NCBI RefSeq assembly: GCF_000725625.1
Contig: NZ_JOHS01000022.1
Span: forward strand, 1-64,000
Source: Streptomyces sp. NRRL F-6676
Lineage (GTDB): Bacteria; Actinomycetota; Actinomycetes; Streptomycetales; Streptomycetaceae
Direction: 5' to 3'
DNA: 64,000 nt
In this document: positions 8,150 through 15,767 of the stretch, in pieces
Layout of the letters: each line of letters opens with the position of its first letter
Numbering within the stretch: the stretch's first letter is position 1
The notes under the pieces: generated by a model
Databases searched by the model: none
Told to the model about the DNA's origin: nothing
What the model saw: the letters and a program-made list of their open reading frames with translations, nothing else
Made by a program: the position numbers and the translations under genes

Positions 8150-8790
8150 CATGCCTGGAACTCGGTGAGGTTGATGGCGTGAACGCGCAGCGGGTTGGCT
8201 CCTCGATCTCGTCACGGCCGATGCCAGGGCCTCGGCGCGCGCCTTCAGCCCGGCCTCGAGGATGGCGAGGGTCGACTTGTAGGTCACCAGGGTGGTGAGC
8301 CGGGTGAGTTCGGCCAAGGCCGCCTCCTCCCTCATGTCGCAGAGCACGTACGCGCAGGCGTTGGCCGGCTTGGCACGCCCGGCCCGACACGTGCACCGAC
8401 AAGGCACCGTTCCCCTCCTGCGACTTGATCCGCCGGACAGCCCTAGGACGATGCCGACCGCGCATACCGTGCGCGGATGTCCCGGCAGGAAGGACAGCAG
8501 CCACAGAAGGCCGTGGGACGCCGCGTAGTTGTACTCGTCGAAGTGGTGGTTCCCTGCTGCCGTGACGTGGGCGGATCCTGCGGTGACGTCGGCGGACCGC
8601 CCACCAGAGCCAGTCGGCGCAGCACCCGGTCGCGGAACTCCGGCCCCTCGACCCGGGCGAGCAGTGCCCGCCCCTTCTTCTCCCATGCCGCACTCGGCCG
8701 GGAGCCGTTCGACACCGTCACGGCGTGCTCGACCAGGTCGGTCAACGCCGTCGGGAGATCCTCCCCACTTCGGGTCGGCACAGATCTGCC
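8150..8790 (-). pseudogene. Decayed DUF4132-like gene fragment
   Basis: Pieces of one protein appear in three frames. From about 8781 down, one frame reads LTDLVEHAV, then RPSAAWEKKGRALLA and FRDRVLRRLALVG. From about 8550 a second frame continues EYNYAASHGLLWLLSFLPG, then ANACAYVLCDMREEAALAEL, and later STLAILEAGLKARAEAL. A third frame then gives GIGRDEIEE. The order and spacing match the HEAT-like N-terminal part of DUF4132/WGR-type proteins as I recall them. At least two frameshifts are needed to join the pieces, and both ends are truncated. No intact open frame covers the whole. Confidence 0.65.
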
Positions 8791-8838
8791 GCATCAGTAG
8801 CCTGTCAACGTGGACCTGTTGGCACATGCCCTGAGGGC

Positions 8839-9819
8839 CTACTTCGACTCGACGCGTCCGATCGGTGCCGTGCTTCCGGCGAGCGCTGCGGTGGCCTGCG
8901 ACCAGGCCGGATCCTCGGGGTAGAGCTCGCTGCGGAGATAGGCCCAGATGAGCGCTCGTACGGCAGCGACACGGTCGGGGTTCTCGTCGGTGGTCTCGGC
9001 CGCGTCGAAGGTCGAAATACCGCCTAGCCCGTGTTCCGCGTCAAAAATCTCCAGCCGGGTCTTCGGCGCGGGAGCCGCGGTGTAGGGATCGCTTCGCCAG
9101 TCCTGCCGGTCGGAGAAGTAGGGGTGCCAGTCCTTCTCTCCGACGACGACGAGAACCTTCGGCGTCATGCCGTCGAAACTGGTGCTGGTGAGCGCCGCGT
9201 AGGGCTGGGCCGCCGGGCCGTTCAGGTCCTCCCCGCGGCCAGGCGCGGCAATCATGACGCGGGCGCCGAAGCGCCCGTCGACGATGCCCACCGTGGATCC
9301 GTCGCTGGTGTCGGTGATGGTCTGGCCCGAGATCAGGCCAACCGTGTGACCGCCGGCCGAGTGACCGACGGCGGCGATCCGGCCGACGTCCAGGCGCCCC
9401 GCCAGTCCCGGAACGGTGCGCTCGATGTCGCCGAGGTGGTCCACGATCCGGCGAAGGTCTTCAGCTCGTGACTTCAGGTACAACGGCGCCTCGGGGTCAT
9501 CGGCCTCTCGTAGGCCGAGGAACGTGGCGTCAAGGTGCGTGGGCTGTATCACGACGAACCCGTGCGCGGCCCAGAAGTTCACCATCGGGCCATATCCGTA
9601 GAACGAGGAGACGAAGGTCGACGGTCCGTGCCCGTGGGAGAGAATGAGGACCGGTAGATCGTTGCCGATGGCCGGGGCCGACACGCGAACCGCCAGCGGA
9701 GTCGGGCGCCCCGTAACGTCGATCAGGACGGGATGGTAGGAAGAGACGGGCGTAGGGCTCGTGGTGGGGAACCCGGCAGCATACGTCGACGGGTCTTTCG
9801 CAGAGCGGGTGCGTTCCAC
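8839..9819 (-). CDS. Alpha/beta hydrolase (chlorophyllase/dienelactone hydrolase-like)
   Basis: A 326-residue predicted cytoplasmic alpha/beta hydrolase. The oxyanion region is LILSHGHG near residue 60, and the nucleophile elbow is GHSAGG near 153. A later Asp (VVGEKDWH) and His (DAEHGLGG) complete a plausible Ser-Asp-His triad. No signal peptide is visible. GTG 9819 is preceded by AAGGAG at good spacing. The gene lies in the accessory segment between YchJ and tRNA-Leu. An AraC-family remnant on the opposite strand upstream may once have regulated it. The substrate is unknown. Confidence 0.85.
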   Translation of the reverse strand: MERTRSAKDPSTYAAGFPTTSPTPVSSYHPVLIDVTGRPTPLAVRVSAPAIGNDLPVLILSHGHGPSTFVSSFYGYGPMVNFWAAHGFVVIQPTHLDATFLGLREADDPEAPLYLKSRAEDLRRIVDHLGDIERTVPGLAGRLDVGRIAAVGHSAGGHTVGLISGQTITDTSDGSTVGIVDGRFGARVMIAAPGRGEDLNGPAAQPYAALTSTSFDGMTPKVLVVVGEKDWHPYFSDRQDWRSDPYTAAPAPKTRLEIFDAEHGLGGISTFDAAETTDENPDRVAAVRALIWAYLRSELYPEDPAWSQATAALAGSTAPIGRVESK

Positions 9820-10207
9820 GGAGTGCTCCTTCTTGGTTGTTCTGCAACGTTCGGATGAATGGCCTCTTCACGGCGGCGCGATACGGGAGCGGTCGCAACG
9901 ACACGTTCGAGACGGCCTCGACCGCGTGCTCACGCCGACGTAGGGGGCGAGGCGAGGACGCCCCGCCGTCTGGCTTGGACGCCGTCGTCGGCCGCCACTG
10001 TGCGGACGGCCCCGGCCTTGCCGAGCGCCTCGGTGCTCGCCGGGCCGAGTTGAGGGGACCGCCGGAGACGCTGACGCACTCGCCGGTCAGGCCGATGTCG
10101 GCGAAGACATCGACGGTGGTGAACGCAGTGCCGCACGAGTCGAGCGGCCGCTGATTTCCTAGGTGCTGGTCATGGTCTCAGTCTGCGGTCGTCGGGTTGA
10201 ACTGAGA
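9820..10207. other. Non-coding or decayed stretch
   Basis: About 390 bp between the hydrolase start and the AraC-like remnant. Short frames exist on the minus strand around 9930-10150, but none has a ribosome site or recognisable homology. I see no repeat or hairpin of note. It may hold the divergent promoters of the hydrolase and the lost regulator. Confidence 0.5.
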
Positions 10208-10345
10208 ATGCTGGAGAGTATGGATTTCCTTCGCGAGAGTTCGACGGTGGCCATCGATCATTCGTCGGAGGTGCTCGACCTCATCGAGGTTCGCAGCCAG
10301 ATCTCCGGCGCTTTCGCGGTGCGCGGACAGTGGGTCGCGCAGTCG
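10208..10345 (+). pseudogene. Truncated AraC-family regulator (N-terminal cupin piece)
   Basis: From ATG 10220 the frame reads MDFLRESSTVAIDHSSEVL, then DLIEVRSQISGAFAVRGQW. This matches the start of the AraC-type cupin_6 domain as I recall it. The likeness ends at about 10345, and no helix-turn-helix follows. The frame runs on only to 10435, into the 3' end of the LysR gene. The gene appears to have been cut by a deletion that placed the LysR gene next to it. The upstream ATG at 10208 is an alternative start. Confidence 0.55.
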
Positions 10346-10414
10346 GTCCTCGTGCCCCCCACCACATCCTCGAACAGCGCCTGCACCGCGAGCCGGAGCC
10401 TGACGCCGGGCGCG

Positions 10415-11314
10415 TCATGTCTCCTGCCGCGATGAGCCGGCTCGCAGCAGTGCGAGAAAGTCCCTGACGAGGGGGCGACGGTCCTCGGCCCTGGTGGCGA
10501 GCACCACGCGGCACGGTTCGATCCCTTCGACGGGGATCGTGGTGAGGTCGGGCCGAAGCGGGGCGTGCTCGCCACCGGCCGGCGCGAGGGCCAGGGCCTG
10601 GCCCCCGGCGATGAGTTCGAGCTTGTCCGCTGTGGTCGGGGCGAGCGGGCCCTCGGGTGCCGGGCGCCCGTCCGGGCGCGGGTGGAGCCGCCAGAAGGCG
10701 TCGTACGCGGCGTCGGCGTACCGGATCAGGGCTTCGTCGGCGAAGTCGTCCAGGGTGACCGACTCGCGGGAGGCGAGGCGATGGGACGTGGGCACCATGA
10801 GGACACGTGGCTCCTCGTACAGGACCGTGACGTCCACCTGGTCGGTCGGGAACGGCTCCCGGGCGAGGACGGCGTCGACCCGGTGATCCCGGAGGGCCGC
10901 GTTCACCTGGTCGAAGCTCAGATGCAGCGTGTGGACCTGTGCGTCGGGGCGGGATGTGCGCAGGTCACGCACCATGGCGGTCACGTTGAGGCCGCCGACG
11001 TGTCCCAGGGTGAACGCGTCCGGGCCCACGGCGGCGCGGGTCGTGGCCAGGGCCTGCTGTGCGGAGCGCAGGAGCGCCTGCGCCTGCGGCAGGAACGTCC
11101 GGCCCGCCTCGGTGAGCCGGCTGCCCTGCTTCGAGCGGTCGAGGAGACGGACGCCCATGCGCTTCTCAAGACGCTGGATCTGCCGGCTCAGTGACGGTTG
11201 GGCGAGGTGCAGTGCGTCGGCCGCCCGGTGGAAGGTGCCGTGCTCGGCGAGCACCGTGAAGTAGCGCACCAGACGCAGGTCGAGGTCTGCCGGGGGAGAG
11301 GACTCGTGGGGCAT
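10415..11314 (-). CDS. LysR-family transcriptional regulator
   Basis: A 299-residue regulator with a classical LysR winged helix at about residues 12-70 (LRLVRYFTVLAEHGTFHRAA, then LHLAQPSLSRQIQRLEKRMG) and a C-terminal periplasmic-binding-like effector domain. It is divergent from an NAD-dependent epimerase-like gene, the usual LysR arrangement. A 21-bp inverted repeat of LysR type lies 16 bp upstream of its start. It probably represses its own gene and activates the neighbour. The effector is unknown. Confidence 0.9.
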   Translation of the reverse strand: MPHESSPPADLDLRLVRYFTVLAEHGTFHRAADALHLAQPSLSRQIQRLEKRMGVRLLDRSKQGSRLTEAGRTFLPQAQALLRSAQQALATTRAAVGPDAFTLGHVGGLNVTAMVRDLRTSRPDAQVHTLHLSFDQVNAALRDHRVDAVLAREPFPTDQVDVTVLYEEPRVLMVPTSHRLASRESVTLDDFADEALIRYADAAYDAFWRLHPRPDGRPAPEGPLAPTTADKLELIAGGQALALAPAGGEHAPLRPDLTTIPVEGIEPCRVVLATRAEDRRPLVRDFLALLRAGSSRQET

Positions 11315-11329
11315 CCCAGCAGGCTACGT

Positions 11330-11350
11330 GTGATAGCCGTTTCGTATCAC
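11330..11350. promoter_or_regulatory. LysR-type operator
   Basis: GTGATA and TATCAC form perfect 6-bp arms around a 9-bp spacer. The centre at 11340 is about 65 bp upstream of the predicted start of the divergent SDR transcript, the standard recognition site for LysR activators. It also abuts the regulator's own start, fitting autorepression. Confidence 0.65.
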
Positions 11351-11367
11351 GTGACGTGGAACAGGAC

Positions 11368-11398
11368 TTGGACGCGCGGCATCTCCCTTTCCTACCGT
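11368..11398 (+). promoter_or_regulatory. Candidate promoter of the SDR/epimerase gene
   Basis: TTGGAC at 11368-11373 and TACCGT at 11393-11398 are separated by 19 bp, giving a predicted start at about 11405. Five tandem CACT units at 11433-11452 lie in the resulting leader, just ahead of the ribosome site. Confidence 0.45.
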
Positions 11399-11432
11399 CG
11401 AGGCACAGGCCCGTCGCTCTCCGCGGCCCGGC

Positions 11433-11452
11433 CACTCACTCACTCACTCACT
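11433..11452. repeat. CACT x5 tetranucleotide repeat
   Basis: Five uninterrupted CACT units lie within the predicted 5' leader of the SDR gene, 10 bp before the AAGGGG ribosome site. Such tracts can slip, but this one lies outside the coding frame. Confidence 0.8.
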
Positions 11453-11476
11453 CACCACCGCAAGGGGATCGTCGTC

Positions 11477-12391
11477 GTGCGCGTTTTTGTCACGGGTGCC
11501 ACCGGGTACATCGGCTCCGCCGTTGTCCGTGAACTCCTCGAAGCAGGCCATCAGGTGATCGGCCTGGCACGCTCGGACTCGTCCGCCGCGGCGTTGTCGG
11601 CGGTCGGGGCGCAGGTGCACCGCGGCGATCTGGAGGACCACGACAGCTTGCGCGCGGGCGCCACCGTGGCGGACGGAGTCGTTCACGCCGCCAACAAGCA
11701 CATCAGCGAGACCACGGATCCGGCCGCTCGCGCCCGGATCGAACTCGACGCCGTCCAGGCGATCGGGGCAGCACTCGAAGGCACCGGCAAACCGTTCGTG
11801 GTGACCTCGGGAACCATGGGCCTGACCCTCGGCCGCACGGGCACGGAAGCGGATGTGCCCGACGTGGCAAAGCTCGGGGCCGGGGCCCTGAGGGTGCCGA
11901 CCGAGCAAGCCGCGATCGCGATGGGGGAGCGGGGCGTGCGCTCGGCCGCACTACGGCTCGCGCCGCTGGTGCACGGCAAGGGAGACCACAGGGGCTTCGT
12001 CCCCGCTCTCATCGGCGTCGCCCAGGCGAAAGGCGTGTCCGCCTACGTCGGTGACGGATCGAACCGGTGGCCCGCGGTCCACCGCCTGGACGCGGCACAC
12101 CTGTACCGGCTCGCCCTGGAGGGCGCTCCGGCCGGCTCCCGGGTGCACGCGGTCGGCGACGAGGGGGTGCCCTTCAGGGAGATCGCCGAGGCGATCGGCC
12201 GCCGGCTGAATCTGCCGGTCGCCGGTATCGCCGCCGTGGACGCGGGCGAACACTTCGGTTTTCTCGGTCCGCTGGTGTCCCTCGACACTCCGGCATCGAG
12301 CGCGCTGACACAGCGACGCCTGGGCTGGCGGCCCACGCGGGTCCCGCTGATCGCGGACATCGAGGAGGGCCACTACTTCGACGGCATGTAG
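11477..12391 (+). CDS. NAD-dependent epimerase/dehydratase-like protein (extended SDR)
   Basis: A 304-residue atypical extended short-chain dehydrogenase. The nucleotide-binding GATGYIG lies at residues 6-12. VVHAANKH and the TSGTMGL/LGRTGTEAD region follow, and the substrate-binding half carries WPAVHRLDAAHLY. The usual YxxxK pair is not obvious, so it may act like the NmrA or epimerase subgroup. GTG 11477 is chosen because AAGGGG precedes it and the fold begins immediately. It is divergently transcribed from a LysR regulator that probably controls it. The substrate is unknown. Confidence 0.87.
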   Translation: MRVFVTGATGYIGSAVVRELLEAGHQVIGLARSDSSAAALSAVGAQVHRGDLEDHDSLRAGATVADGVVHAANKHISETTDPAARARIELDAVQAIGAALEGTGKPFVVTSGTMGLTLGRTGTEADVPDVAKLGAGALRVPTEQAAIAMGERGVRSAALRLAPLVHGKGDHRGFVPALIGVAQAKGVSAYVGDGSNRWPAVHRLDAAHLYRLALEGAPAGSRVHAVGDEGVPFREIAEAIGRRLNLPVAGIAAVDAGEHFGFLGPLVSLDTPASSALTQRRLGWRPTRVPLIADIEEGHYFDGM

Positions 12392-12609
12392 TGCCGCGTC
12401 AGGCGACGTGAAGGGCACGTGCTTCGGCTTTGTGCTCAGGGAAGGGCAGCCGGCCGCATCTCCCGTGCCACGAGCGGGAGTTCGGTAGGGGACTGTCGGT
12501 GGGCGCATCTAGTCTTTCCCCACGCCACAAGCGCCAAGCCGATCCGGGCAGCCTCATGTGCTGCGGCGTGTACCGAGTGGTGGAAACATTCTGCGAGACG
12601 AGATCGACG

Positions 12610-13356
12610 ATGAGATCGATGGACCCTTTCCGCGACGAAGCCCGCAGCCGTGGCATACCGGACGACGAGGTTGAGCGGTGGCTCACCGCCACCGTCCGCA
12701 CCTGCGCGGCGCTGGGCCGCTCCGGTCCGACACCCCCCGACGGGCCTGTGGCCGGACGGGTCGGCGGGCTGCCGCCGATGCCCGAGGACGAGACCGTCCC
12801 GAATATGCCGTTCCTCGCGTTGGTCGACTTCGCGGCCATCCCGGCGGGCGCGACGAACCTCCCGCTCCCGAAGGACGGCACACTGCTCTTCTTCGCGGAC
12901 ACGCAGGGCCCGTGGGGCGACGACACCGCCTGGTCCCGGCTCCTGTACGTCCCGGCCGGCGTGCCCGTCCGCGAACGTGGGCCGGGCGGCGCGCGGCCGC
13001 CGCAGGTCCACCCGGCCCTGGACCTGTATCTGGGCATCGATCCCTCACTGCCCAACAGGGCGGACGACACCGAGGAGTTCCCGCACGGCGAGGCGCTGGG
13101 CGAGGTGTGGTGGGACATCGGCGACGAGATGCAGAGCGGCGGACCCGTGCAGATCGGCGGCTACCCCTGGGTGTGGAACAACGATCCCGTCACGGAGCCC
13201 GGCTTCGGCCCGGGGGACTGGGTGCTGCTTGCGGAGATCGCGGGCGAGGACCTGGTCGAAGGCGACCTCGGTCACCTCTACTGGGTGATCCGCCGGGACG
13301 ACCTGGCCGACCGCCGCTTCGCACAGGCCCGGGCCTGCTACGACATGGTCGGCTGA
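12610..13356 (+). CDS. DUF1963 (YwqG-like) protein
   Basis: A 248-residue protein of the DUF1963/YwqG type. The family core is visible as GRVGGLPPMPEDE, FLALVDFAAIP, LPLPKDGTLLFFAD, HPALDLYLGI, GGYPWVWN and WVLLAEIAGED. It is predicted soluble. The function of the family is not established. The start is ATG 12610 or ATG 12619; neither has a strong ribosome site. The 218-bp region upstream contains no other gene. It is the last gene of the accessory-looking segment before tRNA-Leu. Confidence 0.85.
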   Translation: MRSMDPFRDEARSRGIPDDEVERWLTATVRTCAALGRSGPTPPDGPVAGRVGGLPPMPEDETVPNMPFLALVDFAAIPAGATNLPLPKDGTLLFFADTQGPWGDDTAWSRLLYVPAGVPVRERGPGGARPPQVHPALDLYLGIDPSLPNRADDTEEFPHGEALGEVWWDIGDEMQSGGPVQIGGYPWVWNNDPVTEPGFGPGDWVLLAEIAGEDLVEGDLGHLYWVIRRDDLADRRFAQARACYDMVG

Positions 13357-13495
13357 CGACACCGTGGGCGAGGCACCCCCCTTCGTGACGCCCGCACGGT
13401 CCGGCTCCCCCTCCCCGCGTGCCTGGGGCGGACGGCCGTCGGCAGAGCTCCGCTCCGCGCAGCGCTCGGCATCACTGTCCGTTACGTGAACGCCA

Positions 13496-13527
13496 CGAGG
13501 GCCCCGACCGTACGGTCGAGGCCCTCG
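13496..13527 (-). terminator. Stem-loop downstream of tRNA-Leu
   Basis: CGAGGGCC and GGCCCTCG pair around a nested CGACCG/CGGTCG stem. It lies 22 bp beyond the 3' end of the tRNA on the same strand. No U-tract follows, as is common in Streptomyces. Confidence 0.65.
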
Positions 13528-13548
13528 TATGCGTATTCTCAAGCGACG

Positions 13549-13633
13549 TGTCCGAGGGGGGACTTGAACCCCCACGCCCGATAAAGGGCACTAGCACCTC
13601 AAGCTAGCGCGTCTGCCATTCCGCCACCCGGAC
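13549..13633 (-). tRNA. tRNA-Leu (anticodon GAG)
   Basis: An 85-nt class II tRNA. The acceptor stem GTCCGGG pairs with CTCGGAC. The anticodon stem CTAGC/GCTAG holds the loop TTGAGGT, giving anticodon GAG, which reads CUC and CUU. A long variable arm (GTGCCCTTTATCGGGCGT) and a T-loop GTTCAAGTC are present. The CCA tail is not encoded. The 3' end faces the accessory-looking 7.8-13.4 kb segment, the side on which tRNA-targeting elements insert. Confidence 0.95.
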
Positions 13634-13902
13634 AAGGTGTCTGTCGCGCGGGTTTCCCCCCGCGGCGACAGAGGAAACATTACCAGGCTTTCCGGGGCCC
13701 CCGATCACCTCCCGCCCCCGCCCCGCGGCCCCCTGCGCGCGGCCCCCCGTACGCCGTCGCTCCCGGTGAACGGCGTGTGACGGACCGGGCGGGGCCTTGG
13801 GGCCCGGGCCGGGTCGGAGGCAGGATGGCAGGGACCACCACCAGGCACCCGGCGGCGCGACCGGCGGCGGGGACCGTGGCAGGGACAGCGAGAGGAAGCA
13901 GC

Positions 13903-15228
13903 GTGAGCGACACGGGCACGGCCGGAACCGTCAGGGGCGAGGACGAGGTCGTCGACCTCTGCCGCGACCTGATCCGGATCGACACCAGCAACTACGGCGA
14001 CCACTCCGGCCCCGGCGAGCGGAAGGCGGCCGAATACGTCGCCGAGAAGCTCGCCGAGGTCGGGCTGGAGCCGCGGATCATCGAGTCGCACAAGGGCCGC
14101 GCCTCCACCGTGGCCCGCATCCAGGGCGAGGACCCCTCCCGCCCCGCGCTGCTGATCCACGGCCACACCGACGTCGTCCCCGCCAACGCGGCGGACTGGA
14201 CCCACGACCCGTTCTCCGGGGAGATCGCCGACGGGTGCGTGTGGGGCCGGGGCGCGGTCGACATGAAGGACATGGACGCGATGACCCTCGCGGTCGTCCG
14301 CGACCGGCTGCGCAGCGGGCGCCGGCCGCCGCGCGACATCGTGCTGGCCTTCCTCGCCGACGAGGAGGCCGGCGGCACCTTCGGCGCCCGGCACCTCGTC
14401 GACAACCACCCGGACCTCTTCGAGGGCGTCACCGAGGCGATCGGCGAGGTCGGCGGCTTCTCCTTCTCGGTCAACGAGCAGCTGCGGCTGTATCTGGTGG
14501 AGACCGCCGAGAAGGGCATGCACTGGATGAAGCTGACCGTGGACGGCACCGCCGGTCACGGCTCGATGATCCACAAGGACAACGCCATCACCGAGCTGTC
14601 CGAGGCGGTCGCCCGGCTCGGCCGGCACGAGTTCCCGGTGCGCGTCACCAAGACCACCCGGCACTTCCTCGACGAACTCGGCGACGCCCTCGGCCTCGAA
14701 CTCGACCCCGAGGACATGGAGACGACGATCAACCGGCTCGGCGGCATCGCCAAGCTGATCGGCGCCACCCTGCGCAACACCGCCAACCCCACCCAGCTCG
14801 GTGCCGGCTACAAGGTCAACGTCATCCCCGGCCAGGCCACCGCGTACGTCGACGGCCGCTTCCTGCCGGGCCACGAGGAGGAGTTCCTCGCCGACCTCGA
14901 CCGGATCCTCGGCCCGCGCGTGCGGCGCGAGGACGTGCACGCCGACAAGGCCGTGGAGACCACGTTCGACGGCGCGCTGGTCGAGGCGATGCAGACCGCG
15001 CTGGTCGCCGAGGACCCGATCGCCCGCGCCGTGCCGTACATGCTCTCCGGCGGCACCGACGCCAAGTCCTTCGACGACCTCGGCATCCGCTGCTTCGGCT
15101 TCGCACCGCTGAAGCTGCCGCCGGAGCTGGACTTCGCGGGCATGTTCCACGGCGTCGACGAGCGGGTGCCGGTGGACGCGCTCCAGTTCGGCGTACGCGT
15201 GCTCGACCGTTTCCTCGACGCGTCCTGA
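13903..15228 (+). CDS. M20/M25/M40 family metallopeptidase
   Basis: A 441-residue dizinc amidohydrolase/peptidase. The metal ligands are visible as HGHTDVVP (His86, Asp90 region), the bridging Asp120 in GRGAVDMKDMD, and the catalytic Glu154 with Glu155 in LADEEAGG. A dimerisation domain occupies about residues 195-330, with GTAGHGSM, and a late SGGTDAKSF and FHGVDERV complete the site. GTG 13903 is preferred because AGAGGAAG lies just upstream. An earlier in-frame start at 13777 would add a low-complexity tail. It probably hydrolyses small peptides or N-acyl amino acids in the cytoplasm. The exact substrate is unknown. Confidence 0.9.
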   Translation: MSDTGTAGTVRGEDEVVDLCRDLIRIDTSNYGDHSGPGERKAAEYVAEKLAEVGLEPRIIESHKGRASTVARIQGEDPSRPALLIHGHTDVVPANAADWTHDPFSGEIADGCVWGRGAVDMKDMDAMTLAVVRDRLRSGRRPPRDIVLAFLADEEAGGTFGARHLVDNHPDLFEGVTEAIGEVGGFSFSVNEQLRLYLVETAEKGMHWMKLTVDGTAGHGSMIHKDNAITELSEAVARLGRHEFPVRVTKTTRHFLDELGDALGLELDPEDMETTINRLGGIAKLIGATLRNTANPTQLGAGYKVNVIPGQATAYVDGRFLPGHEEEFLADLDRILGPRVRREDVHADKAVETTFDGALVEAMQTALVAEDPIARAVPYMLSGGTDAKSFDDLGIRCFGFAPLKLPPELDFAGMFHGVDERVPVDALQFGVRVLDRFLDAS

Positions 15229-15318
15229 ACTGTCCTTTCCCGCACCGCCCTTCGTGCGGATTCGAGCGTGTGTACGGAGATCACCGGGACGGGTGAATGC
15301 GACCATAAGCTCGTAGCC

Positions 15319-15405
15319 TCATTAGTTCCTCCTCGTTACAGGTGATGCGATCCGAGGTCTGGATCGCTTTTGCCAACGGGTTTGTGAACGAGGAGGAACT
15401 AATGA
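15319..15405 (+). promoter_or_regulatory. chpH leader: 19-bp inverted repeat masking RBS and start codon
   Basis: Positions 15319-15337 are the exact reverse complement of 15387-15405. The right arm contains the GAGGAGG ribosome site and the ATG of chpH. A second perfect hairpin (GCGATCC/GGATCGC, 15347-15353 with 15361-15367) is nested in the 49-nt loop. If transcription starts upstream of 15319, the mRNA would fold so that translation is blocked until the stem opens. Confidence 0.7.
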
Positions 15406-15635
15406 TCAAGAAGGTTGTCGCCGCTGCCGTCGCCACGAGCGGCCTGGTTCTCGCGGGTGCCGGTCTGGCCGCCGCCGACTCCGGGGCGCAGGGTGCCGCC
15501 GTGCACTCCCCGGGCGTCGCCTCCGGCAACGTCATCCAGGTGCCCGTGCACGTTCCGGTGAACGTCTGCGGCAACACCATCTCCGTGATCGGGCTGCTGA
15601 ACCCGGCGTTCGGGAACGTCTGCATCAACAAGTGA
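15402..15635 (+). CDS. chpH: Short chaplin ChpH
   Basis: A 77-residue secreted hydrophobin-like protein that self-assembles into amyloid fibrils on aerial hyphae and lowers surface tension. A signal peptide runs to about residue 25 (VATSGLVLAGAGLAAA, then DSGAQ). The single chaplin domain follows, with PVHVPVNVCGNTI, IGLLNPAFGN and the two conserved cysteines at 56 and 74. The sequence is nearly that of ChpH of S. coelicolor as I remember it, and chpC follows in the same order. ATG 15402 follows GAGGAGG. The leader carries a striking inverted repeat over this start, so translational control is likely. Confidence 0.95.
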   Translation: MIKKVVAAAVATSGLVLAGAGLAAADSGAQGAAVHSPGVASGNVIQVPVHVPVNVCGNTISVIGLLNPAFGNVCINK

Positions 15636-15669
15636 CGTCACGGCCCCGTCCCGCGAGGGGCTGAGTCCA

Positions 15670-15706
15670 CCGGCCCCGGAGCGCGCGCCCCGCGCTCCGG
15701 GGCCGG
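15670..15706 (+). terminator. Hairpin between chpH and chpC
   Basis: CCGGCCCCGGAGCGCG pairs perfectly with its complement across a 5-nt loop, 35 bp after the chpH stop. It probably terminates or attenuates the chpH transcript before chpC. Confidence 0.7.
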
Positions 15707-15767
15707 CCGGTTCTCCCGTGCCGCCCGCGGCACCTCTCCGTCCGTATCTCGAAGGCAGGAACCAACC

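Noticed and set aside
9930..10150. A dehydrogenase-like gene on the minus strand
   Set aside because: A fragment reading ADIGLTGECVSVSGGPL looks vaguely enzyme-like, but it has no start signal, no continuation and no recognisable family.
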